Source of the DNA: Buxus sempervirens
Lineage: Eukaryota; Streptophyta; Magnoliopsida; Buxales; Buxaceae
Reading direction: 5' to 3'
Length of the DNA stretch: 64,000 nucleotides
NCBI GenBank assembly: GCA_947561395.2
Contig: OX387183.1
Coordinates: forward strand, 59,441,915-59,505,914
Part shown: in pieces, positions 25,105-37,100 of the stretch
Position numbering within the stretch: the first letter of the stretch is position 1
Layout of the letters: every line of letters begins with the position of its first letter
The notes under the pieces: model-generated
What the model was told of the DNA's origin: nothing
Seen by the model: the letters and a program-made list of their open reading frames with translations, nothing else
Database searches by the model: none
Position numbers and translations under genes: made by a program

Positions 25105-28100
25105 GGGGTGTTGTTGGTGGGATGTTGGTGTGAATCTTCAAAATGGAAAGGATCAGCTGAGGAGGAACTTTAGATATGAATATACTAAGGGAGGAGCTAT
25201 GGCTTTGTTGCCTGTAACTTTTACATCTCCTACAACTGGTGGGGTAACAGCTAGTTTTGGTATGTTGGGGGATATCATTATTGCCAAACCAAATGCCTGC
25301 ATAGCATTTGTGGGTAAAAGAGTAATTGAACAAACATTGAATAGGATAGTACCCGATGGTTCACAAGCAGCTGAGTATTTATTCCATAAGGGCTTATTCG
25401 ATCCAATCGTACCACTTAATCTTTTAGAAGGCGTTCTGAGTGAGTTATTTCAGCTCCACGGTTTCTTCCCCTTGAATTCAAATTCTATCAATGTTTTTCT
25501 ATAAAAAAAAATGGAAAGGACTCCTTTCTTCCATCTGCCCTTCCACTGGATTCTAAAAAAGTAAGCTTGTGGTTACTAAACCAGATATTGCATGGATCCA
25601 ATAGCACCTGAAAATTCTGTATTTATCGGATCTCAATATTATCTCCTATATATCCCTTATCTTTTTCTCCTGAGGTTTCAAATGTTGAATTCATAGGTAA
25701 AACCTTGCGGTCCATGCATATGGTGCATTTATTTCCATCTTCAGAATTTTATTTGAATTTGCACTTAGAGCATATCAAAGGTTCCAAATGAGTAACTTTG
25801 AAGGATAATGTCAGGGAATAAGTGATTGGTCTCAGCTTGCATGAGCCAAGCTGTATATTGGTATTTAGGCTTGCAGGCTGAGCTAGATCCTGAAGAAAAG
25901 CTCGTTTTCTTAATATTAGCATCTTTAATATTGATTAAAGACATCTTTGTCAAATCACGTAAATTTGTTTATTCTTGATTTCTGCTTGATTAATTTTTCG
26001 AACCAGAAAGTATGGAAATTCAATACTGATTAAATAGTATAGGTTTGTGTTCTGGAAACAAAATACTAAATGATAACATCATTTATCTGAAAAAAAAAAG
26101 CAAAATAAACTTATTTTGTTTTAGTTTTATTAATGATTTTTTGCAAGTTGTGGGCTTTTTGCTGTGCACATCCATCCTTATTTTATTGATCATTTGAGGA
26201 AAAAAAATCATGGGTTTTTTTATGCATATGGCCGCATATGGCCCAATGAAACATTGGGTCGAGCTGACCCGGGTTGAGTTGGTAAAAGCCCTTCATGGTT
26301 TGGTTTACAGTTCTATGGAAGGCAGATTTTCAAGTGAATAAAATTTTTCTTTGATTTTTTTCTTCAGCTCAGATGTCTTTGTGCCCTTGAATCCCAACAT
26401 GTAAATAGAGCCAGATATGGGGAAGAACAAGATATATTGAGACTTTAAATCTCCAAAATGTTTTCAGACATAGATACTCATTGGTTATAGATATCAATCA
26501 TATCATATTGTTGTTCAGTCTTGCATGAGAAAGTCAATATCAGGATATAATACCATAGGGTTGTGCAAACACCATATTAGACTACCAAAACTGCCTCTCT
26601 TTCCTCACTTAGCAATTGACTTTCAATTTTGTGATGATGCAACAAATTTTTTTAGTGGAGGAATAATCTCCTTACCAAATATGATCCCATTTCAGGATCT
26701 CAACCTCAAAGTATGACTACCCTTTGTGAATATTTGGGGATTTGATATGCTGTAAATCTTATATGCAAAAAAAAAAAAGACTACAGTCTGGTTTTTAATT
26801 GGAAGAAAAAATACGAAAACTGATCCTTTTTTGTAACGTAAGTTGCTGGAAGAATATCGAATGGCAGAGTATTTCAAGCCACTTTGTATTAAATGTGATT
26901 GGTTTTCTTTTATTGCTTTATACTTGTGCATAGACTATTGACTTCCATCTTCCTGTACGAGAAAAAGGTTATTTTTTTTTAACTCATTCTATTCTCTTTC
27001 AATTTTAGGCTCAAGTTAGTGAGGGTAAGGAGCCAATTCAATTTTTTCAGATATTCCAGACGTTGATTATTTTGAAGGTAGTAACTTTATCAGCTTTCTT
27101 ACTTCTAGTAGATTAAAGTATGTATTTTTTTTTCCAAGCTGATTACTACCATTATTTTAGGCATGCTTCCACTTGTCTTACTTTGATATGCCATGCAGGG
27201 CGGGACGGGTTCACGGTATAAGAAATTTGTTTCTGAAATGGGAATTGCTGATGAAACTTATAATGCAAGTAGTGCAGCTCTTTTCCGAGTTCAAGGATCA
27301 AGTCCAAATAACATGCAAGCCATCCAAGTTGATCTAGTAAGTGGAACATTAGTGTTTTGATTCTCTGTGCTTTGGCTACTTAAGAGGTGCAGACTCTCTA
27401 CATCAGTGTTTTGGTGAAACACATCTACATCATTCATTACCAAGTAACAGTTAGCCTTTAAATAATATAAACTTTATCTGTAATACTGTGCAAATCGTTG
27501 AGAAACAAAGAATAATAAGTCTGGTTGGCCCATACTCCATACTCTATACCTTTTCCTTTCCATATAATATATATACTCACTTCATTAATTATCAAAAAAT
27601 AAATAAAAATGTCTGGTTGGGCAATAATTATTAAGTTTACACCAAGCTATTTCACTGACTTTTGCATAATCACTCTCCCAGTTTGATAAAGCTAGTCTTT
27701 CTTTCCTGTCCCTCAAATATAGAACCATTCTTTAAAGAATCCTAGTTAACATGCCTTTGCCACATCACAGCTGAGTTTGCAACAATACTCATTTTCACAT
27801 ATTTCTTTTCATGATCCTCTTCATATACCAAGCTTTAGTCCAAAACCTATCCTTCATGTGGCAAAATGCCTCTGAATTCTGGCCTCTTGCTTAAAACTCT
27901 ACAGATTGTAAAATCAGATATCTGTTATTACACATTGATAAAATACAATATAGGACATGAATATATCTTAGGTGGATGGATGGGTTGTCTATGTGACATA
28001 TACATAGGATCCCTTGCATAATGATGAAAATGCCTAAGCTGACCTGGGTATGGGACCTGCTTGTTGCCTAGACAATTAGGGGCTCACTAAATTTATATAA

Positions 28101-31100
28101 CTATTCTAGTAATTAAAAATATAATGAGCAAAGTCATAAAAAATTGTATTAGTTAAAAATATTATGAGCAAAGTCATAAAGATAGTATTGGTTATATTTT
28201 CTTGTAAGTCCTCTTCTAGACCTCTTATTCTTTCATTCTTTCTTGGTTTTTTTTTCTCTTCCTCTGAAAAAACATAACACTTTTTATTGTATGCTTTTGA
28301 CAAATCCATAAGCAACAAGCATACCCAGATAGCAATTTATAATTCATGAATTTGATGAAACAACAATCCATGCTAAGTCTGATATAACAATCACATACAT
28401 ATCTAAATCATTTTGTAATGCAGTTTTAAAATCATATGATGCATCCTGCAATACAATGAAAATTTTTAGGACACCCGTATAGGTGTCTGGGCTACCATAT
28501 GGCTAAACAGCAGGGATGCGATAATGCCTTTCAGTATATGGTAGCCAAATTGCCATCTTGACTTACTGGCTAGTGCCTCATAACATGGTATAGTTTACCA
28601 TGTTAGATGAAAAATGAAAGTGGCTCACCAGTATCATGCCCTGGTGGGATACACGGTCACCGATAGTGACCAAGAATCATACACATAATCCTCATTGGTC
28701 AAATAAGGCTCAATAAACCTTTTTATACGAAAGCCCATGTGAAATGATATGCAGATCATATGAAAATCTTTAACTCATCGTGCAAAAGTACATATAACTC
28801 ACATCTAAAATCACATTATGCCAATATCGATGCTGGCCTATATCATTCACAATGTAACTAATACAACTTGGACCTTACATAGCTGCACATAAACATATTT
28901 CACATATGGATCAAAGATCTTATGCTTATTCACCATCTATATCATATTTAACTTAGACTCATATTCCAGAAAAACCATTTATAAACATGTAAAAGTCGAA
29001 GTCCCTGTAAAAAACGTTGACTTTCAATAAAATATTTTTAGAACCCGTCAAATCATATTCTTGTTGAATTAGGAAATCATATATAGGTATGCATATATAA
29101 AGTAAAAATATGTTTAATGTATAAAGCATAAAAGCTTATCAAAGCCTGTATTTTCCTACAACTCGTTCTTATACGGTTTTCTGAAATATATATTTGTGTA
29201 CTTAAATCTCAAAGTTGACGTTCTATTATTAATGAATATATTGCTGGAAGTATTTTTATTGGATTTAAAATAAGGTGCTGCTCTACTGGAAATTTAGGTG
29301 AATGAGGTGATAGCATGCTGGAAATTTGAGAAAGACGGAGAAACAGAACCTGAGAACACATGACAGCTGCTTTGCTGGAGACATGAGAACCTACCTGAAA
29401 TAGAACCTGAAGAAGGATGACCAGATAACGTGACCTACATTGGTCAACAGTCTTCCTAAGGCCTGAGACGATACTAGACAGTAGTGACCTGAGAAAAGGT
29501 ACTCACTGCAGGCAGTGACCTGAGAATAAGTTCCCACCATGGAACAATGACTTGAGGAGAGAACCTAGTAGAAGACCTAAGACAACAGCCTACCCGAGAC
29601 AACAGTATGGTACCTCAGACAGCCTAAAACTCTCATGCCTGAGACCTATAAAAAATCTAACAAAAAAGTTTCAGACCAGTAGCCAAGAGTCTAGCCAGCT
29701 GCCAACTGGACTAAGTGCACTGTAGCATACTGTATCTTCTTTTAACCAAGAAATAACCTTGTAAGAATATACATATATGCCATTAATCAGCAATAGATGA
29801 TCTGCTTAACAAATGATCAATTTTCTGGAGTTTCCACACTGCCCTTTATAATTCAGTTTTTATAATCATGTAACAGATTAGATTACTACAAGTGGGTTAA
29901 TACTGATAGTTCTATTGTGAATATAAGATATTATTTGGCATTCTCTCCATGAAATGCCTCTCAAAGGCCAGGAGAGATCATTATATGCTTGATTTATTAT
30001 GACACCACAAAGCAATCAACTTAAAGTATTCATCTCTATCAACTCTGAAACTCTGATGGTTTATGGTTTTTGAATTAAAATGCAGTCATTTTGCTTTCTG
30101 GTAGTTCAGCAACAAACATAAAAACTGCACAAGTGTTATTAGTTTTGCTACTTGTGACTGTTGAAATAAGAGTTAATAATCATGCAGGTCTCGACTTCAC
30201 TCAACTCATCCTATTGCTACATCTTGCACACTGGAGCATCTGTCTTCACCTGGGCTGGAAATCTCTCCTCAACAAGAGATCATAATATCCTTGACAGAAT
30301 GCTGGATTTGATAAATGTATGTGGTCATCTAATGCAATATTAAGTGTTTGATGTATGTTCTATAGATAATATATAAATAACAAACCAAAAGACCAACAGT
30401 TTTTTCATTACAGTTCTTATATAAAATATGGTATATTCCCCTTACATATACATGGTTACGCTGAATTTTTACAAATCCAGCATTCTTACTCTCTGAAACT
30501 TGTGAAAAATGTATGTTCATATTCTGTGTAGTTATTTGGATTGATTTTCTCTTCATGTCATTCACAGCCCACATGGCAGCCCATATCGGTGAGAGAAGGA
30601 AGCGAGCCTGATGGTTTCTGGAGTGCACTTGGTGGAAAATCAGATTATCCAAGAGAAAAGGAGACCAAAGCCTACATAGAATATCCACATTTGTTTACAA
30701 GCACTTGTACAGAAGGTGAATAAAGCAATATCTTCCTTTTAAATTTTTCTCTTTGAGATGATATGGTTCTTCTTTGGCTCAGAATCAACCTAGCTATAAA
30801 TGACTGTAGAAGCATCTCTAATGGTGAGTTATGTTTATTTTGCGACTTTGGCTGGAATTCCATCTTCGCAGGTGATCTCAAGGTACATATCTTGTTCTCT
30901 TTACTAAGCATCCATGAATTTTTGATATTGCAATTTATGCTCCCTTATTGTATCTTGCATAACAGTTATTTATTTATTTATTTTTTGATCAGTAATCAAG
31001 ATGATATATATATTATGAAAGTAGAAAGGAAAAACATTTTCGTGTACCTATGACTAAGAACAGGAGAAATGGAAACAAAGCACTCCCTTCCCTCACTAAT

Positions 31101-34100
31101 CTGGGAACAGTGATAGTTCTGTCAATGATGTCAAAATTATTTGTTTTCAGCCATTTATCAGCTGTAAATATTCATATTAAATGTTTTTTTTTTAATAAAC
31201 TCATTGACAATACCTTATCCAGTTTCTTGAGATCTGCAGGAAATCACTTATCTGATACAGGGGAAATTAGACTGTGACTTTTTATCAGTTAAAAGAGTTG
31301 GTTTTGGTGACTGTGTCTAAACACTTGTTGATTTACAAAATTGGTCATCTAAACAACGTTTTATGTTTAGCTCTGAATATATTCAATTGATTGTTTTTAA
31401 AGTCAATGTTCTTTCATTAACTTGGCCATCAGAGTTTATATTTTTGGAGGATCAAACGATGTCAAAAGACAAATCTTTCTCATATCTTTTTCTTTTCGTC
31501 TAATAAAATTTGCAGGTGAAAGAAATATTCAATTTCACACAGGATGATCTAACTACTGAAGATGTATTGCTACTAGATTGCTTCAGTGAAATTTACGTCT
31601 GGATAGGACAGCATGCAAATGTGAAATCAAAACAGCATGCCTTCACACTAGGAATGGTAATGCCAGAAGCTGCTCTTGAAAAACTCCTCCTTCTATTATT
31701 TTAAACTAATAGAAAATGCTTGGAAACTACCATTACATGTCCTGAAATTGCATGTTTGAGGCCCACCTATGCATTTATCAAGATCATTCAAAAATTGGAG
31801 GTGTGCCCAATTCAAATAATCAGATAATCCAGATAATAAAGGTGGACCTTTTTATGACCAATTATCTCAGATATTTTTGGCATCTGAGTTTCCCTTGTGT
31901 TCTTATTCCATCGAGATTACTGCTTGGTGGCTGCTTGGATAGTCCGCTTATTGAAGGAGAACAGGATGGCCTTTAAAATTTTAAATACAGAAATGCATTG
32001 CTCTAGTTGCAGTGCATGCCAAATAGATACATTGCTTACAATTTTACATCTTTCATACTTGAACTTCTCCACCAATGTTAATGAGTTCCTTGTCAAACAA
32101 CTTGTGTTTTGGAACTGGCAGAAATTCCTTGAGACAGACATTCTAGTAGAAGGACTATCATTGGAGATTCCTATATATGTTATTACAGAAGGGAATGAAC
32201 CACCATTTTTCACTCGGTTTTTTGCATGGGATTCATCAAAAGCACGTGTAAGTGTATCATTTCCAATTCTCAAATGGTGGCTGTTGAGGCTTTTATTCAA
32301 TTATCTACTATTATTTCTTATGCGTTCACTCTCTTTTTTTTCTCCCTATCATCTGTGAATAGATATTGATGAAATTTTCATTTATGCCTTTTACATAGGG
32401 GTGGCAGTGGGCTGGATGACTTGCCAGCCTGGTCAGCCCTGAGAGATCTTAGATAGGATACTTTGATTCATTGGGCCTGGCAGGACCAGGATTTTCAGGC
32501 CAGGTAAAACTGCGTGTCAGGCTTGAATAAGGTTATTGAAGACTGGCCCAGCCCGTCGATACTATACTCTCATAGATTTACTGCTTATAATATATAAATA
32601 TCATATTTGTATGGTTAGATCTTAGCTTTTCGTTAAACATGCACTTAGTTTAACTGTAATATACTAGATAAATGTGAAAAATTTTAGCTTTAAGGATTTC
32701 TATTTGTTAACAAAACAACAAAATGTCCTAATCAAACTATTGGGTCTGCAGTACTTATTCTTTCATGCCAATCTGTCAAAAGCCATATTTTAAAACATAC
32801 CACAAGCGGCCAAATCCTTTCTGGCTGACTCTATCCTAGTTCCTTTGGTCTTCCTCTCATCCTCCTCTTAGATCCCTTGATGAGTATCCTGCACAACTTC
32901 TCACACCTGTCTTTGTAAGTCTTCACCATTCATACTGAAGCTATCTTAACATATTTTTCTTTATTTAGTCTTTTTACTTGGACAACATCTAGGTAATCTC
33001 TGATATGTTTATTCCTTACCTCATTTTTCCTATTCTTCTCATACATCCATTTCAACATTCGCATCTTAACAATGTTCATCCTATACGTATGGTGCTTCTT
33101 TGTATTTAATTATGGTGCACATGAAACAAAGTTTTTCATACCTACATTATTTAATACTTTTTAAAATGATGCTATCACCTTTCTTTAATCTCCTCATCTT
33201 TCACGAAGATTCTTAAATCCTTGCTGTTGATGCATATAACTTGATCAAAATCTCTTGTTTCAACCTCACATATTGTCTTTTATATTTTTTAATGCTTTAT
33301 GTTTTCAGAGTTTCTTTGTTCTTATTTCTTTGCCAAGCATTAAAACAAAGTCCTCTTTTTTTCCCCTTTTAACTGCCTTTTGATTATTATCATTCCACAA
33401 CCAAATTTTTTTTAGTTAAATTTGACATCTAGATTCTCCTTACACCTGATTACCCTGTTCTTTTAATGCATTTATCCATTTCATCCTACATTCATGTGGG
33501 GTTTGTTAACAGATCCAATATTGTCTTGCGCATTAGTTTATCTTTAAAAACTATGAATTTTTCCTTTTAGCTTCTACTATTTTATTCTTTGATCTCTTTT
33601 TTCTTCTTCCAACTCATAACACGAATGTTCATCATTGTCAACATTTTTTTTTGAAGTGTGACTTTTTGTTGGGATGGCTTTGCAACCTCTACAAGTTTTT
33701 TTTGCTTTTAAAGGTTATTAAATATTCAACTCTCATTTAGAAAAATTTATTATACAAGGATCATAAGCCATTAAATGCTCATGAATTGCTTTCATATCTC
33801 ATCCATTGGTCCTACTAACTCTCAAGACATTTTTGCGAAAGCCTTTGCATTCCAAGTAGCTAAGCGGATCTTGCTTTTTTGGACTATCTTATCTATTCAT
33901 GTCTGTCTACTTTGAGCAAGAACTCTTGCCTACTTACTGCTGAAGCCAAGCATCATTACAGCACGTTATTTATGGAGGATATCTTAGCTAGCCTATGCTC
34001 ACTTATTACCATAATCCGGTTCCATTTCATTATATGATTTCTAGATGGTACTTGAGCATAAGATTTCATTACAGCACGTCATTTACATCATTTTGAGACC

Positions 34101-37100
34101 TAAAAAAGTTCTCATGCTTATTGCCAACATGATGCAATGCAACTTTAGGCCGCTTGAGACTAGCTCTTACCAAAAGATGTAGCAATATAAAACAACATTG
34201 GCAGAGATAAAATAATTCTAATCGCAAATATTTAAAAGAAAAATTAGTTTATATAGGCCTACATGTTTGAGTCAGAAGGTTAGCCTGGACTAGACATATG
34301 TAGTAGTTGTTATATTGAAGTTCTGACCTGGACTGAGACTGCCCGAACTTGGCCCACTGCTACCCCTTAGATAATTCTACCAGTTGTGAAGGTTTCCTGA
34401 GAATGCTGATTGAATCTTTATTATAGATGCATGGGAACTCATTTGAGAGGAAGCTTGCTATTTTGAAAGGACAGAAACAAAAGATAGAAGTAAGTCAATT
34501 TTAAATGTGTCTTCAGAATTCTTTTGTTTTTCATTTTTTTCCTTTTTCATGTTCTATTCTTTTGTTTTGCTTCTTGGTGAAGTGGGAAGTTTCATCCATT
34601 TCTAGTCTGACTTTGCCATCATTTTTTTAACCATCACAACCCTATGTCATTTGAGTTATTTTATAAAATTGAATTGTAAATTAAAGTTAAAACTTTAAAT
34701 GTAGGTACCCTGAAAATGGGAATTCTCATCAAAATTTACTTTCAGGAAGTTTCATATAGAGGGTATCCTTTGGAGATTTATTCCTTATTTTCCTGTTGAC
34801 ATAATAGAAACTCTTGGGAAACTTGAAAGAAACAGAATAGATACATTCACAAAATGTTTTTGAAGTTAAAGCCTGAGGCAAGACATCTTTCTTGAATAGA
34901 GTGAGGTGTAGGCCTCAAGGCATAAGGCTCACAAGTATGCATTTTTAAGTTATTATATAAAAACATAAAATATAGCAAAAGTAATAAGAAAAACTGTGAA
35001 AAGGAAGAACATAAGTAATGCTGAAGTTAGAAATGCACATTGCATAAGCTGATCAAACTCAAGACATTAGCTTTTAGGTAAGTTTTTTTTTATTTTTTTG
35101 GAATTGTGTATTTTTTAAGTAAAAAATGTAAAATTGAGGAATAAAATATTGCATTTGAGCTTTAATCATGTAATTGCTCAGTGTTTTGTTATCCACTATA
35201 GTATCATACAATCTTGTGGACTTCAAGTTTAACAATTGAAAATGAGTCGGAAAAAGGACATTCAAAATTTATCGATCTCATCCATTCAGCATGTGTAAGG
35301 CATCTTTTAATGTTAATAAAATTAAAACATAAAAAAAAAATTAGAACTTGACATATGAAGTGTAAATTAAAAAATTCTTATAAATTGTTTTAGTCTTCAC
35401 TTAGTGGATAGGCCCCTAAATTTATATATTCTATGAGGCGCAACCCACTAAATAATGCAAGCCTTAAGGTGTGAACTTGCACTTTTAAGGCGTAGGTAGC
35501 ATGAAATTTGACCCTCACAGTGTAAGCTTCACACGCCTTTTAAGTTGAAAGTTTTACTGCACACGGTAAAAGTGAAAGTACAGCTTTTATGATCAGCATG
35601 CCAGTGACAACAATTTTCTTTTGAGGAACCCTCTGATGAGGAGGACAGTTTGTGGGGGTTGTGAAGATCATGGATTGAATCTTATGATCCTTCAATGAAG
35701 AAGATCATTCATGTTGAACAGGCAATCAATAAGTTGTGTGGGGTCACGTCTGATGTAAAATATTATGGCCCTTTATACCCTTCCCTGAATCCCTAGCTTT
35801 GGTTTGATGTGAAAACAATCTTTTGCATAAACTGCTGTATTCATGTCTCAATTAGAAGTGCCTAGGTGGCTACTCCAAATCAAACTTCATATATAAATAT
35901 GAGCACACCCACTTTTGCTTGCTTCAGTTTGATGTAAAAATGACTTTGTTTTTTTTTGCAAGCTAGTATATTGATGCCCCAGTTAGACATACTTAGATGG
36001 AGCTACTTCATATATCTTACATTGACATACACAAAATTACCTTTTCCAAAGGTGTTATTTTTTCATATGTTCATCAACCCAAAAAAAAAAATTTAAGGGC
36101 AAGGAAAAGTAGGAATTTTTCCTTGTATTAAAAGTTCGAAGTTAATATGATACCTAATCATAGTAAAAAAAAATTAGATGCATTTGAAGGTTCTCTCCAA
36201 GATCGTTTTATTGGTATCCCCTCTCTTATCCTTTTTTTTAATAATAATTTTATTATTTTACATTTTGTTGGAAACAGGGGTATTTTTGAGATTTTTGAGA
36301 TTTAAAAAGTACCGGGTTAGGGTTAGTATATATATATCATGTTGTAACCCTAATTGAAAGTAGTGGATAACTTTTCACTGTACATAGTGGACATAGGCAC
36401 ATTGCCGAAACATTTAAAATTCTGTGTAATTGCTCTTCTTCTTCTCGATTTTGCTATTCACATTGCACGATTCTCAACATGTTTAAAAAGATTAAAGAAT
36501 ATTTTATATTTAAAAAATGAACATGAAACGTTAATAATTATTTTAAATGAGTTCACATGTTAGTAAACAGCAGTAACCTTCACCGCTGCACAGGTATTGG
36601 AAAAAGAGAATCCTTGTTTGCATTATCAGGTTTTTTTTCTGATGAGACATGGGCTTTTATGCCATGTGGAGGGATGGAGGTGTTAGGTGAGTCTGATTTT
36701 GGCCCCTTGATTTGTTCCAAAATCAATTCAAGATGCGTTAAATCTCATGATTTTAGATCCAAGTGAATTAGATTTGAATTTGGATATCCCGCTGTAAAAT
36801 TATATCTAAGGCTTCTAAGTGATTTGCATGCCTTTACCTTTTTTGCCAGCTCGTTAGGAACTTAGGACTAGAGGACTCAAGCTTGTTTGTAAAAGCTTTG
36901 TATCCCAGTCTTGTTATTGGGATGAGTAAGCATGGAGCCTGTTAGTTTCATGAATTTCACAAATTGAGTTTTAGTAATTTCAAATAATTTTAAATATAAA
37001 ATACATAGTATTTTATTTGCAAAATCCATATCTGTGATTTTTAGTTATATGAATAGTTTCAAACTATAAATATCTCTTATTATTAAGTGAGCTTTAATTG

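Noticed and set aside
25004-25504. 166-codon frame as an expressed accD gene
   Set aside because: Its N-terminal part is translation of poly-T/poly-G. Only the last 95 codons are accD-like, and the segment lies within a villin intron.
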